Translations under genes and position numbers: made by a program
The notes under the pieces: model-generated
What the model was told of the DNA's origin: nothing
Databases searched by the model: none
Seen by the model: only the letters and a program-made list of their open reading frames with translations
Shown: piece after piece, positions 9,991 to 20,807 of the stretch
Position numbering within the stretch: position 1 is the first letter of the stretch
Layout of the letters: each line of letters opens with the position of its first letter
Origin: Halisarca cf. caerulea
Lineage: Eukaryota > Porifera > Demospongiae > Chondrillida > Halisarcidae
Direction: 5' to 3'
NCBI GenBank assembly: GCA_963170055.1
Contig: CAUJGJ010000082.1
Span: 875,001-922,500 of the forward strand
DNA: 47,500 nucleotides

Positions 9991-10589
9991 GTGTGTTTGT
10001 TCCCATTCCCATTTATACTTTTAGGCCACCATTTTATTCTCACCTTCCCGGTGAAAATAAAATGGCGGCCGGAATTGGGTCTGGGTACGAGACTACCTTT
10101 GATCTATAATTGTTTTTTTTTCAATTCACATTGCCATTTGCAAGTTTCCAGTGGTGTATTGAATTTTGTACATTTATCGATTATCTATTCTGACTTTGTA
10201 ATCAAATTGATTTATTCCTGAAAGTTGGCTGTCAAGTCCACATGAACCAAAGCAGGTAGTGCATGGAATAGGATGATAGGTGAAGCTGTTCCCAATATAG
10301 AGAGAGATCTGTCAACTGAGACCAACATATTGCAGTATACTGCATAATAAATTCTGCAAACAATGTCATGTCACATGACATTCATGTGATCATACTAACG
10401 AAAGCAACAGATATGTATGTCATGATTGGAATACCATTTTTATTAAAACAAAAAAATTCCTCAAACAGCAGATGTCTTGGGTGGGAAAATCCCTAAAAGA
10501 AAACAAACTCCTTTGAATCTAGAATAATTAATGCCAGCATGCACTCAGATACTTCAAGGACAAAGTACGTTGAGTTTAAATGTGTCGTG

Positions 10590-10610
10590 GTGTGTGATGG
10601 TGTGTGTGAT

Positions 10611-10662
<52 letters not shown>

Positions 10663-10735
10663 TGTGCATGTGTGTGTGTGTGTGTGTGTTTGTGTGCATG
10701 TGTGTGTGTGTGTGTGTTTGTGTGCATGTGTGTGT
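10590..10735 (+). repeat. (TG)n microsatellite
   Basis: TG runs interrupted by TTTGTGTGCATG three times; the paralogous array at about 27030-27228 is longer. Confidence 0.95.
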
Positions 10736-10929
10736 AGCGGAGCTTATCTTGATGCTACGGACATCATGATCAGTGGATGATAGTCTTTGTATGCCTGTAT
10801 GTTGATGTACTAAGTCCTCAAACCTCCTGGTGTTGTCTCCATTGATGTGTTGCGCGGATTGATCTTACCCATGAAGGAGGCGGGTGATGAGGAAGGACAT
10901 GCGATGACGTCAACACTAGTCAGTCAACC

Positions 10930-10976
10930 CATAGATGCTCTAGCCTACGGTCAATGAGTAGGTTAGAGTACCTATG
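10930..10976. mobile_element. 47-bp CATAGAT-tipped foldback insertion, upstream of ankyrin gene a
   Basis: Imperfect inverted arms CATAGATGCTCTAGCCTAC and, inverted, CATAGGTACTCTAACCTAC around a 9-base centre. The flanks GTCAACC (10923-10929) and GCCAACC (10977-10983) are 7-bp repeats with one difference. The same insertion is at 27422-27468, so it predates the a/b duplication. Confidence 0.65.
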
Positions 10977-11067
10977 GCCAACCATAGTCCAGCCAGCTGA
11001 CTGGACTAGAACGAGGGTCGCAGCTGGCTGGACTAGGTCAACCGTTGCTGTCTTTGTCGCCTCGTTG

Positions 11068-11093
11068 GATCACGTGTCCTGTACCACGTGATC
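11068..11093. promoter_or_regulatory. Paired CACGTG E-boxes upstream of ankyrin gene a
   Basis: Two CACGTG sites (11071-11076 and 11085-11090) lie in the palindrome GATCACGTG-N8-CACGTGATC, about 25 bp upstream of the start codon. CACGTG is the classic site of bHLH-ZIP factors (USF, Myc/Max, MITF types). Both sites and the spacing are retained in gene b (27590-27595 and 27604-27609), so the arrangement has survived the duplication. Function is inferred, not shown. Confidence 0.5.
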
Positions 11094-11115
11094 TCGAACC
11101 CCCACCCTTTCCACA

Positions 11116-12807
11116 ATGGCCGAGAAGAAAGAGAAGAAAAAGAGTTGGACCTACAAAGAACTAGTTGTCGCTACCGGTGGAGGTGAGCTCAAATCTATTG
11201 TTGATTCGATGAAGAAGTGATCGCGTAGCAGTACGACTGCGTTCTTTTCCTATGATTGATAGCCCACTGGACCTCCTTGCGAACGATCGAGGCCGCCTAT
11301 TGTGACTACCGTATACTGTACAATCATAGCAGACCAGATATTGATGTTCTTTAAACCTTTAAATTTGTGTCCTATTAAGTTTTTATTCATTGCATGCTCT
11401 TCAAGTGCTATTTCCTTGTTTGTCTGTTCCTGTATTAATTGACTGATTTTCTTGTGATTAACGTGTTGTACGTGTGTTGTCTGTAGAACTGGACGAGGCG
11501 GCCAAGTACGACTGGTTGCATGTGGCCATCACTGATTTAAGAGACATAGGTCTGCTGAAGGATTTGATTTCTGAAGGAGCGTGTGTGAACATTCCCGAGA
11601 ATAATCCCGAGGGTTTCGTGTGTAGTCCGCTTATGCAGTGTGTGGAGTACGACTTTGTAGAGGGTGTGTCTGCCCTAGTGGAGGGCGGAGCTGAGGTGGA
11701 TTTTCGATCTCCATTATGTCCATACAAGGCGACTCCACTTCATCGTGCCGTCCAGGAGGACAACCTCCCAATAGTGAAGGAGCTTATGTCGTACGGTGCC
11801 GATCCCTACCGCCTTGTGAAGGGATTGAGTTCTCTAAACGGTAAACCTTTCAGTTGGGACTGCTTTGACTTAGCTAAGTTCGTGGATAGTGATGGAATGA
11901 AGTCATACTTGAGGAAATACAAGGTTTGTTGCTTAAAGCTAGTGTGTGTGTTGTGTATAGGGTGCAAGTGGTGTGCATGAGGGATATGACATGTGAAATA
12001 TAGTCAGCCATGCCAGCTTAGTCTCACATAGCCATGCAGACCCTCAACTTCTTAAAGGGACACTCCGGGCAAAATAGAAGTTTGTCCTCAAACAGAGAGT
12101 CTTTGATGCTGATTCCAATGCTGCAAACCATTTATGCATGTGTGCTCTAGTTTAGGAGATATTTTAGAAATTCTCAAATTGACGTCATCACGTGATGTCA
12201 TTGAGTGGCGGTCCGTTGAGTTCACAGTGTACCAATATACACGAATATAGCAAAGATAAGGAGGCACAGGGTATTGGAGACAGTAGGACAGAATTGATAT
12301 GCATGGCTTTGTTTCATTCTTTTAAGCTGGTCGTATTATGCGGAACTGCAGCCCAAGATGGTCAAATTCAGCAATAGTGTATAATCGTGAGTCATCTGCA
12401 CTATTTCTATTGCTGAGAGGTGAAAATGTGACCGTAGTCGTCAAAAACAACTCGAAATGCATTTTCTAGTACTCGTACAGATCCCAAAACGAATCGCGCT
12501 AGTACCTCTTCCTAAGGCTCAATCACTCTTTGACGTCACGTTGTGTCATTGAACATGGCGAATTTTAACTCATAATTTACGGTTTTAACTGCAAATATCT
12601 CGTAAACTAAGCAGTGCATGCAGAAAACAGTAGCAATTTTGGGATCAGCATAAAAGAGTCTATATTTGTTGAACTTAACTTAATAATAATATATTTTGAC
12701 TGGAGTGTCCCTTTAAACTTCTAAAATGTCACCTCTCCTTTTCACAGAAAGATCGAAGAGGTTTGAATCTGGCTATGCGAGACTATGCTAGCAGTAAGAG
12801 TTTTTGA
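11116..12807 (+). CDS. Small ankyrin-repeat gene a (three exons)
   Basis: Exon 1 11116-11182 (ATG in CCACAATGG; Lys-rich MAEKKEKKKSWTYKE; donor GTGAGC, phase 1), exon 2 11487-11923 (acceptor TCTGTAG, donor GTTTGT, phase 0), exon 3 12748-12807 (acceptor TTTTCACAG, ending KSF-stop). The spliced product is 187 aa. Residues about 30-165 form three to four ankyrin-like repeats: LLKDLISEGACVNIP, CSPLMQCVEYDFVEG...GGAEVDF, ATPLHRAV...VKELMSYGADPYRL, then a degenerate last one. Ankyrin repeats bind proteins; partner unknown. Intron 2 holds a TTAA-flanked element. Exon 3 contains GCA|GTAAGAG, which could act as a donor instead of coding to the stop. Exon 2 is also phase-compatible with Kelch exon K3, so a longer ankyrin-Kelch form is possible. 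Confidence 0.75.
12056..12712. mobile_element. TTAA-flanked non-autonomous element in intron 2 of gene a
   Basis: 657 bp with ends AGGGACACTCCGGGCAAAAT and, inverted, AGGGACACTCCAGTCAAAAT, both bounded by TTAA (12052-12055 and 12713-12716). TTAA duplications are typical of piggyBac and Kolobok families. No transposase frame. Present at the same place in gene b (28568-29201), so it was inserted before the duplication. Confidence 0.7.
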
Positions 12808-13790
12808 GAGTTGTTACTGTTTTTGACCTGTCATGACTGCATTAGCCAGCTCTTTTGAAAGAGTATTAAGTTGGTGTATTTTCATTACAATGTTCAAAGT
12901 CATCAGTTGATAGTTTCCTTCTCTTTAGGGAAGATATAACAATAGAGCCATTTTATTCAATGTGTATACGTACGTCATTGCACCAAATGTGGGGTTTCCA
13001 GTGACTATAATACATATCTCTTTCACATGCACCCTATGTGAAATGGAGGGGGATTGATTGAAGTGGCATTTAACCCCAATCAAATAAGAATGTGTGTGTG
13101 TACCAATGCCTACTTTACTGTGTGCAGAAAAAATGGCATCCATTTTAGAACTTTTGTAAATTCAGTTATTTCTTTTTACATGTTTGGATGCAAAATTAAT
13201 TGACAAGAACACACATAATGTGTTTTTGCAGAAAAGGTGTCCAGTCCAATGTACGTGTAATAGTATAAGAAGGCATATTATCAATTAAGTGACATCATGC
13301 AGTTTCACACTCGTCTGATAATTTTCACAATGATCTACTCTAAAGTAAACTCTAATTCTCCTTCGAAAACAACTGTCTTGGCCTTTAGGAAATGAAACAA
13401 CTATTTAGGGGTTCAAATGTACACAAGAAAAAAAAATTATGAACATTAATCACGCGCCAACCCCATTTTTTGCATTATGTTGTTGCTAGGTAAAGATGTG
13501 TGCATTCTCTACTGTTTTAATTGAAGGGTTTTCTTTAGCAATTTCACCTTCAGTTGTCAAGAAAGGCTATATATTTCGAAGGTTTCATAAAGTCCTGTGC
13601 CAGTAAATTGCTTGATTTCTCTCCTTACTACCACCTACTGGTTAGCCTGACATGTAGGGTTTGCTATGGTGTTCTAAAATCTGAAAGCTAAAGAAAAAAT
13701 GATATAGAAGCACAGATATTGGTCCAGCAGCCACCAGATCTTCTGGACCTGTTCCTATATGCCCCTGGAGAAATACAGACCAACAATGGT
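12808..13790 (+). other. 3' flank of ankyrin gene a
   Basis: Unique sequence paralogous to 29297-29690 for its first 390 bases. A TCTCTTTAG acceptor-like site near 12929 is followed in copy b by an open 40-codon tail ending EMEGD-stop, but copy a has a stop after three codons in the matching frame. I treat this as probable 3' UTR or intron. No further gene seen. Confidence 0.45.
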
Positions 13791-13793
13791 ATG

Positions 13794-14522
13794 CAGTGGA
13801 ACCTCTATAATCCGACAGTGATGGGGTCAAGAAAAAATGTCGGATTGTAGAGGTTATTGGATTACAGAGAATTACTTAATTTTGCTTTTTAAATCAGTCT
13901 CACTAGCACACATGAGTGCCCTATGATGTGCCATCAGTCAGGGTATATACACACACAGTGAGATAGAAACTACTGATCTAAGTGTAGCTCTTAGCCAAAC
14001 TGAGGTTGTTGCAAACGCCGAATAGTCTACTGGCTTTGAATTTCTTAAGCACAAGTGCTTATAGAATAGGCCCATGGAGAGGGTGAAAGAATACAAAGGT
14101 TTGTCCACCTATTTTGTCCATGTGGCCTCTTAGGTTCTACAATCCTTTGACACTGACAGTGCGATTTACGGAGCGTCGAGCTCCAAGTATTGGCCGTTTT
14201 CCTATGTAAGTCCAAATTTCCTTCTAAAATTGTTCCTCTGGGCCTCAGAACAGCGGCACTAACAAACATGAGCTAGATTTTATCCTTAGAAATAGTTGTG
14301 TATATCCTCTCCTCAACAAGGCAGCCATTTTTCTAAGGGATTTCCGGATTATACGGAATAAATTATGATAGAGGGGATGAAAAACGGTGTCAGATTACAG
14401 ATTGCAGAGTTTTCCGGATTATAGAATATGTTTCGCATATGAGTCATGTCTGTTCCACACTTTTCAGTCGGATTATGCCTAATTTCGGATTGCAGAGGAG
14501 TCGGATTAAGCAGGTTCCACTG
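13794..14522. mobile_element. pogo-like non-autonomous element, 729 bp
   Basis: Ends CAGTGGAACCTCTATAATCC and, inverted, CAGTGGAACCTGCTTAATCC. Repeated 'GGATTATAGA' and 'CGGATTGCAGAG' motifs inside suggest nested or internally duplicated end sequences. No transposase is visible. Flanks are not a clean TA pair. Confidence 0.6.
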
Positions 14523-14770
14523 CAATACCATATGTCAGGAAATTTTTGCGGCTTAATAATTTTCGTGGATTTTGCGGCTCGAAAGGATCCGGAAATTATT
14601 CATCCGCACACTTCAGTGAAAAAAGTGGTCGCTGATGGGATCAGTACCGCTTTTGCTCATTGACATAGGATTTGTTTGCATGCAAGGATAAATTATACAA
14701 TCTTCTTTGCTTAGATTTTTAGTTTGATTTTTCCTTGGGTTCTACTTTGTTAAGCTTAACTTTTCGCATA

Positions 14771-15195
14771 CCCGTTGTTGCCTAATGACCAATTTATTGG
14801 CTCTACCCTCGCTAAGCGACTTTCACTATTCTTTACCTTCCACATTTGTGACAAAAACCCTCGTAAAACAAATTTTGTTTGCACAAAGATAGAATCGTGC
14901 TCCTTCAATTCTTCCGTATTGAGGAGCGGCCATTTTTGTTATGTGGTTATCTCTGCATAATTTTGTATAATCATCGTATATGTGCGTTTCTTGGCTTACA
15001 TTTGCGTTTTCACTTATACTTTAGAGCCTTTTATTCACATGGCACAATGCTCTATCAGTATAAAATTGCTATGAGAGTAATAGAATTGAAGTAAGCTATC
15101 GAACAATATAAAAATCAAAGTGCTGCGATAAATTTGACGAAGTACCGGCATCTACTAGGAGAGCCAATAAGTTGGTCTTGAGGCAACAAAGGGTT
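14771..15195. mobile_element. Inverted-repeat element of unknown family
   Basis: Ends are similar inverted sequences: GTTGTTGCCTAATGACCAAT near 14774 and, inverted, TTGTTGCCTCAAGACCAACT near 15165-15190, both followed by TATTGGCTCT. About 400 bp, AT-rich, non-coding. Boundaries and target duplication are not resolved. The preceding 14523-14770 and following 15196-15524 show no gene. Confidence 0.45.
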
Positions 15196-15526
15196 AGGGA
15201 ACGTAGCTATGTACATATGAATGTTCACCGATAGTCTTCAAGCTTTCACGACGACATTGCAAGTCAACAAGCAAGTCAGTGCCTTCGTTCGCTTCTTTCA
15301 TGGCTTTCTTCCAGAAATAGAGAAAGATTATAGCAACAAAAGACTAGTAAGATAAGGCAGGATTAAAGGGGGATCCAAAAATTGTTAATATCAGCTATCC
15401 ACAAAAGTTTTATCCTGCGAAAGTTTGTATGTGTATAGTATCTTGTGGTGAACGTACGGTATAGAAGAAAAGTGATTCCTGTATTAAAGTGGGTGTAAAA
15501 AAACTGATGAGTTCCCACCAAAGTTA

Positions 15527-16246
15527 TGGCACTTTTTGCGAATAAACAAAATGGCTGCAGCTTTTGAATGTCTCAAACAAAACACCTTGTTTTCTCTTCC
15601 TGCAAATACAAAGACTCAAGAAACCATCTACGTAGGTAGTGTTTTGAACATTTATATTTTGTGCATATGTAATTTAAAGAGCCAAAAACATGTTGTATGT
15701 GTTGTATATTGTCGATTTTTAGAAAGAAGAACTCCTGTGCACAAGGATCTTATGGTCAAAAATGTGCGGGTTTACATCTCTACCTAGATACTTCAAACTT
15801 TGTAAAATTATCCCTAAAGGACTGAACTTCAAATTTTGATTGTTGGTCCATCCGTTCACTTTATGCGCAGCCATTTGTTACTATTAGCTGTTCTTCGTGA
15901 TCAGAAATCCCTGGACATAACAACCGTGGAATGGAGCAGCGGTTTCCCCAAATCAGAAAAGTAAGATTTGGACATGTCCTGTCTTCTGAATTCACTTGCC
16001 CATATAAATTCAGATGTCTTGACCCGCGCCTTTTACGTTTTTTGCTTATTTTGGTATGGTTAAATTCGACAATATACAACACATGCAACATGTTTTGAGC
16101 TCTTTAAATTATGTATGCACAAAATATGAATGCTCAAAACACTACCTAGATGGTTTCTTGAGTCTTTGCACTTGCAGGAAGAGAAAAGAAGGTGTTTTAT
16201 TTGAGGCATTTGAAAGCAGCAGCCATTTTTTTCACGAAAAGTGCCA
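15527..16246. mobile_element. 720-bp element with about 190-bp terminal inverted repeats upstream of K3
   Basis: Arms about 15527-15719 and 16060-16246 are inverted copies of each other (start TGGCACTTTT, with shared blocks TTTTCTCTTCCTGCAA, CAAAGACTCAAGAAACCATC and TGTGTTGTATATTGTCGA). TA flanks at 15525-15526 and 16247-16248 suggest a TA duplication as in Tc1/mariner relatives. The 340-bp centre has no open frame of note. It interrupts the conserved pre-Kelch block GTTCCCACCAATGAGGAAC, so it entered after the K3 module was formed. Confidence 0.75.
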
Positions 16247-16377
16247 TAGTATACCTGAGAAACACCTGTCTATGCTCCCACTGGTTGGATGACTGACCTG
16301 ATATATGTGTTGTGTTGTTGTTGGGTTTATCTAATTGGTATATATTTGATTTGATGTGTTTATCTGTCAATGAATAG

Positions 16378-17325
16378 TTGTTTGAAGAAGAGAAGTTGAA
16401 GCTGACCCACCTCTACTGGAGAAAACAACCATATGTATTGAAGAGAATGTGGTGGCCAACAGCAGTTTATTTGAATGACAAGATATTTGTTGGTGATAGG
16501 AAGTGGTGGAGGGGGTCCTATAATCAGTTTCTGTATGTGTTCAATGTTGTCAGTCGAACATGGTCTAAAGTACCATTTCATGATTCTTGTGCAATGCATG
16601 GCTTCACCTTAGCAACCACAGCCAACCAGGTACACACTTTAGGTGGTGACTGGAGAAAGGGTAGGAAAGTAAAACAGTATTCAAAAGTAGTATTCTCTTT
16701 GGATGATAATATGAAATGGTCCAATACACTCCCACCACTCAACATAGGGAGGGTGTGGGCTACATCAACTTCTTTTGAGGACATGATTGTTGTTGCTGGT
16801 GGTGTGGGTAGGAATGGTAATCGGTTGTCATCAGTAGAAGTGTTGGACAGTTCCCAGCCATCCTCCACTTGGTGGGAGATTTGTGATTTACCTGTAGAGT
16901 CTCTGTTCATGCAGTGCACAGTAACAGACAATGAACTCTTCATTGGATGTGGTTATGATACTGCTAATATAGTTTACACAGCCAAACTGAGTGCTGTAAA
17001 GGAATCACTGATTCCACGCAATCCTGAATCAAGCATATCTCCTGAATCCTTTTGGCAGTCCCTCCCTGAAACCCCACTGAAGTGGAGTGGTTTAGTTGCT
17101 GTAAAGAACTGCCTTGTTACTGTGAGTGGCCGTGATGATGTCAAATACCATTCATCTGTTAGTTTGTATGATTGTTATAAAAACACATGGACTAAAGTGT
17201 CTGATATTGGAAAGAGTAGAGACTCCCCAGCTGTTATGGTTTGTACATTTGAGAGCAAACAGGAACTTTTTGTACTTTGTGGTTGGGGTGGTGGCACTTC
17301 TGTAGAATCGTGTGAATTATTTTGA
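16378..17325 (+). CDS. Kelch-repeat terminal exon K3
   Basis: A 315-codon Kelch exon with acceptor TGAATAG and an open phase-0 start (TTG TTT GAA). Blade signatures VHTLGG, MIVVAGGVG, FIGCGYD, LVTVSGRD, LFVLCGWG and the end SVESCELF. In blades 5 and 6 the Gly-Gly motif is altered (SG, CG), which is common in Kelch repeats. Loop sequences after each Gly-Gly differ from K1, K2, K4 and K5 while framework residues are nearly identical. The upstream ankyrin gene a ends its exon 2 in phase 0, so K3 could be its terminal exon 4.5 kb downstream. Confidence 0.85.
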   Translation: MFEEEKLKLTHLYWRKQPYVLKRMWWPTAVYLNDKIFVGDRKWWRGSYNQFLYVFNVVSRTWSKVPFHDSCAMHGFTLATTANQVHTLGGDWRKGRKVKQYSKVVFSLDDNMKWSNTLPPLNIGRVWATSTSFEDMIVVAGGVGRNGNRLSSVEVLDSSQPSSTWWEICDLPVESLFMQCTVTDNELFIGCGYDTANIVYTAKLSAVKESLIPRNPESSISPESFWQSLPETPLKWSGLVAVKNCLVTVSGRDDVKYHSSVSLYDCYKNTWTKVSDIGKSRDSPAVMVCTFESKQELFVLCGWGGGTSVESCELF

Positions 17326-17800
17326 GTGTGTTTGTTCCCATTCATATTTGTAGTTTCATGGAATTGAAAATTGACTTTGATTATGTTTTCCTTATTCCCA
17401 TTCCCATTTGTAAGTTTCCAATTGTGCATTGAATTTTGTACATTGATTGATCCTAATTGTGGACACTGGTTTTGTAGTCCATTGATTTATTTCTGAAAGT
17501 TGACTGTTGAGTCCACATGAACCAAAGCAGGTAGTGCATGGAATAGGATGATAAGTGAAGCTGTTCCCAAGAGAGATCAGTCTACTGAGACCAACATCAA
17601 GAGTGGTAGTGTGTGTGTGCGTGTGTGCAGGCGTGTGTGCGTGCGTGAGTGCATGTGTGTGGGGATTCGTGTGTGTACATTAAATGCATAATACTGCGGC
17701 CTACATGCATAATATCTAAGGTAAGGTGTATCTGTCTCTTGTGTTGGCTAAAAGACTACTCTTAGGTTAGGTTAAGGGGTGTGTCCATGCTAGTGGGTGT
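17326..17800 (+). other. 3' flank of K3
   Basis: Resembles the post-Kelch sequence of the other copies (TGAGTCCACATGAACCAAAGCAG near 17509), then a short TG/GC-rich repeat at 17610-17670. No gene seen. Confidence 0.55.
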
Positions 17801-17805
17801 GTATC

Positions 17806-17808
<3 letters not shown>

Positions 17809-17838
<30 letters not shown>
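17809..17838 (+). repeat. Poly-C tract, about 30 bases
   Basis: An unbroken run of C on the + strand (poly-G on the other), beside long TG arrays. Prone to length errors in assembly. Confidence 0.95.
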
Positions 17839-17937
17839 ACCTGTCCATGACAGACCACACACATGCTGCATGTACCTGACATGCACACAACATGAGCACT
17901 GTTCAGCCTTCTGTTCAGCCATCTTCTCTCTCTGTAT

Positions 17938-17982
17938 GTGTGTGGTGTGTGTGTGTGTGTATGTTGTGTACATGTGTGTGTG

Positions 17983-18022
<40 letters not shown>

Positions 18023-18043
18023 GTGTGTGTGTGTGTGTGTGTA

Positions 18044-18103
<60 letters not shown>
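17938..18103 (+). repeat. (TG)n microsatellite
   Basis: TG runs with TATG, TTGTG and TACATG interruptions, followed by GGTGATCCTCCCTCCA as at 7219 and 36286. Confidence 0.95.
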
Positions 18104-18104
<1 letters not shown>

Positions 18105-18136
18105 TGATCCTCCCTCCATGCAGAGTGGATAACTAT

Positions 18137-18180
18137 CTTACTCCACCTTCATGGTGTCCACACCATGAAGGTGGAGTAAG
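18137..18180. repeat. Perfect hairpin, 21-bp arms with 2-base loop
   Basis: CTTACTCCACCTTCATGGTG followed by T, CC, then the exact inverse ending GGTGGAGTAAG. No target duplication recognised beside it. May be a footprint of another foldback element or a local inverted duplication. Confidence 0.7.
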
Positions 18181-18419
18181 GTGGAGATAGGTGGTCGTCT
18201 CCTTTACCACCTGATGCATCCTTCCACATTGAGACAGTGTCTGTGTGTGTACATGCTGAGTTTGGTGGTAGTTTTGGTGTTAAAGAGTGTCTGATAGAGA
18301 GCGGGGCTTCCTGATAGATTCCATCATGCCATCCGCACACCATGATAGGTGTTGTCACTTCCCCTCCATTGTAGAAATGAACTTGTGAGTGTTTTCTGTA
18401 GCAGTTAAAGTGTTCACAG

Positions 18420-20395
18420 GAGTGTGGTGACCAGCCCCACACCCAACCCATCTGTGTAGTTGAGTGTGGTGACCAGCCCCACACCCAACCCATCTGTGTA
18501 GTTGTGTGTGTGGTGACCAGCCCCACACCCAACCCATCTGTGTAGTTGTGTGTGTGGTGACCAGCCCCACACCCAACCCATCTGTGTAGTTGTGTGTGGT
18601 GACCAGCCCCACACCCAACCCATCTGTGCAGTTGTGTGTGGTGACCAACCCCACACCCAACCCATCGATGTAGTTGTGTTGGTGACCAGCCCCACACCCA
18701 ACCCATCTGTGCAGTTGTGTGTGGTGGCCAGCCCCACACCCAACCCATGTGTGTAGTTGTGTGTGGTGGCCAGCCCCACACCCAACCCATCTGTGCAGTT
18801 GAGTGTGGTGGCCAGCCCCACACCCAACCCATCTGTGTAGGTGTGTGTGGTCACCAGCCCCACACCCAACCCATCTGTGTAGTTGAGTGTGGTGACCAGC
18901 CCCACACCCAACCCATCTGTGTAGTTGAGTGTGGTGACCAGCCCCACACCCAACCCATCTGTGTAGTTGAGTGTGGTCACCAGCCCCACACCCAACCCAT
19001 CTGTGTAGTTGTGTTGGTGACCAGCCCCACACCCAACCCATCTGTGCAGTTGTGTGTGGTGGCCAGCCCCACACCCAACCCATCTGTGTAGTTGTGTGTG
19101 GCCACCAGCCCCACACCCAACCCATCTGTGCAGTTGTGTGTGGTGGCCAGCCCCACACCCAACCCATCTGTGTAGTTGAGTGTGGTGGCCAGCCCCACAC
19201 CCAACCCATCTGTGTAGTTGTGTGGTGACCAGCCCCACACCCAACCCATCTGTGTAGTTGTGTGTGGTGACCAGCCCCACACCCAACCCATCTGTGTAGT
19301 TGAGTGTGGTGGCCAGCCCCACACCCAACCCATCTGTGTAGTTGTGTGGTGACCAGCCCCACACCCAACCCATCTGTGTAGTTGTGTGTGGTCACCAGCC
19401 CCACACCCAACCCATCTGTGTAGTTGAGTGTGGTGGCCAACCTCACACCCAACCCATGTGTAGTTGTCTGTGGTGACCAGCCCCACACCCAACCCATCTG
19501 TGTAGTTGAGTGTGATCACCAGCCCCACACCCAACCCATCTGTGTAGTTGTGTGTGTGGTGACCAGCCCCACACCCAACCCATCTGTGTAGTTGAGTGTG
19601 GTGACCAGCCCCACACCCAACCCATCTGTGTAGGTGTGTGTGGTCACCAGCCCCACACCCAACCCATCTGTGTAGTTGAGTGTGGTGACCAGCCCCACAC
19701 CCAACCCATCTGTGTAGTTGAGTGTGGTGACCAGCCCCACACCCAACCCATCTGTGTAGTTGTGTTGGTCACCAGCCCCACACCCAACCCATCTGTGTAG
19801 TTGTGTTGGTGACCAGCCCCACACCCAACCCATCTGTGCAGTTGTGTGTGGTGGCCAGCCCCACACCCAACCCATCTGTGTAGTTGAGTGTGGCCACCAG
19901 CCCCACACCCAACCCATCTGTGTAGTGGAGTGTGGTGACCAGCCCCACACCCAACCCATCTGTGTAGTTGTGTTGGTGACCAGCCCCACACCCAACCCAT
20001 CTGTGCAGTTGTGTGTGGTGGCCAGCCCCACACCCAACCCATCTGTGTAGTTGAGTGTGGCCACCAGCCCCACACCCAACCCATCTGTGTAGTGGAGTGT
20101 GGTGACCAGCCCCACACCCAACCCATCTGTGTAGTTGAGTGTGGTGACCAGCCCCACACCCAACCCATCTATGTAGTTGAGTGTGGTGACCAGCCCCACA
20201 CCCAACCCATCTGTGTAGTGGAGTGTGGTGACCAGCCCCACACCCAACCCATCTGTGTAGTTGAGTGTGGTGACCAGCCCCACACCCAACCCATCTGTGT
20301 AGTTGTGTGTGGTGACCAGCCCCACACCCAACCCATCTGTGTAGTTGAGTGTGATCACCAGCCCCACACCCAACCCATCTGTGTAGTTGTGTAAA
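18420..20395. repeat. 42-bp minisatellite, about 47 copies
   Basis: Unit GTGGTGACCAGCCCCACACC followed by CAACCCATCTGTGTAGTTGAGT; many single-base and two-base length variants. Larger blocks repeat too (for example the run with GTTGTGTTGGTGACC at about 18670, 19010, 19800 and 19970), which shows higher-order amplification. Period 42 keeps frames open on both strands (up to 380 codons of Gly/Val/Trp/His); none is a credible gene. Confidence 0.95.
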
Positions 20396-20456
20396 TCCAA
20401 CCTGTCCACTCTTTCCAGTGTCCAATTGTTGAGTCTTGTTCTTCTCTTTCCTCTAG

Positions 20457-20803
20457 TGGATTTGGTTGTGTTATGTGTAGTCCTTGCTCAAAAGGAGAAT
20501 CTGCTATTGCTAACAACACTTCATGTGTGGAGTGTGGTCCAGGTGGGTGGAGCTTGTTTGTGTAGCCACACCCCCTGTTGCATCATCCTATCCTGTTCAA
20601 ACAGGTTACTACCAGCGGATGTTGGGAGGAGGGATGTGCTTAGTGTGCAAACTCGGTACACTGAGCATGCAAGTGAGTACTCCATGAAGGTGTTGTGCAA
20701 CTATAAGACTGCATTACATCACATCAGCTAGACATTGCAACATCTCATCTTCATGTTTCAGAGATTGTGCTTCACCATAGCTGTGCATTGCCACTCTTCA
20801 AAT
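20457..20803 (+). CDS. Cysteine-rich (TNFR/GCC2-GCC3-like) exon fragments
   Basis: Three short exons fit in frame: 20457-20542 (acceptor TTTCCTCTAG, encoding GCVMCSPCSKGESA...CVECGP), 20605-20672 (acceptor AACAG, encoding GYYQRMLGGGMCLVCKLGTL) and possibly 20762-20803 (acceptor GTTTCAG). The C-x2-C-x2-C-x2-G-x-S...C-x2-C-x2-G-Y-Y spacing is that of extracellular ephrin-receptor-like/GCC2-GCC3 modules, normally found in secreted or membrane proteins. The phase-1 junction between the first two exons supports them. No signal peptide, membrane span or further exon was found, and the 2-kb minisatellite lies directly upstream, so this is probably a gene fragment. Confidence 0.45.
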
Positions 20804-20807
20804 GTAT

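Larger units (their letters stand above)
9991..11060 (+). other. Spacer between K2 and ankyrin gene a
   Basis: Contains the remains of a foldback element (10030-10075: a GCC-rich arm, CACCTTCCCGGTG centre, inverted arm ending in GGTCTGGGTA), a (TG)n array at about 10590-10735, and a 47-bp CATAGAT-tipped insertion. Its paralogue is 26207-27580. No exon was recognised. Confidence 0.6.

Noticed and set aside
12192..12377. 61-codon frame in intron 2 of ankyrin gene a
   Set aside because: Lies inside a TTAA-flanked non-autonomous element and is not kept in the b copy.
18355..19497. 380-codon minus-strand and other frames in the 18.4-20.4 kb array
   Set aside because: 42-bp minisatellite without stops in its unit; the product would change frame at each length variant.
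18420..20395. Possible CRISPR-like array (regular 42-bp repeats)
   Set aside because: Units are contiguous without unique spacers, and the window is eukaryotic.
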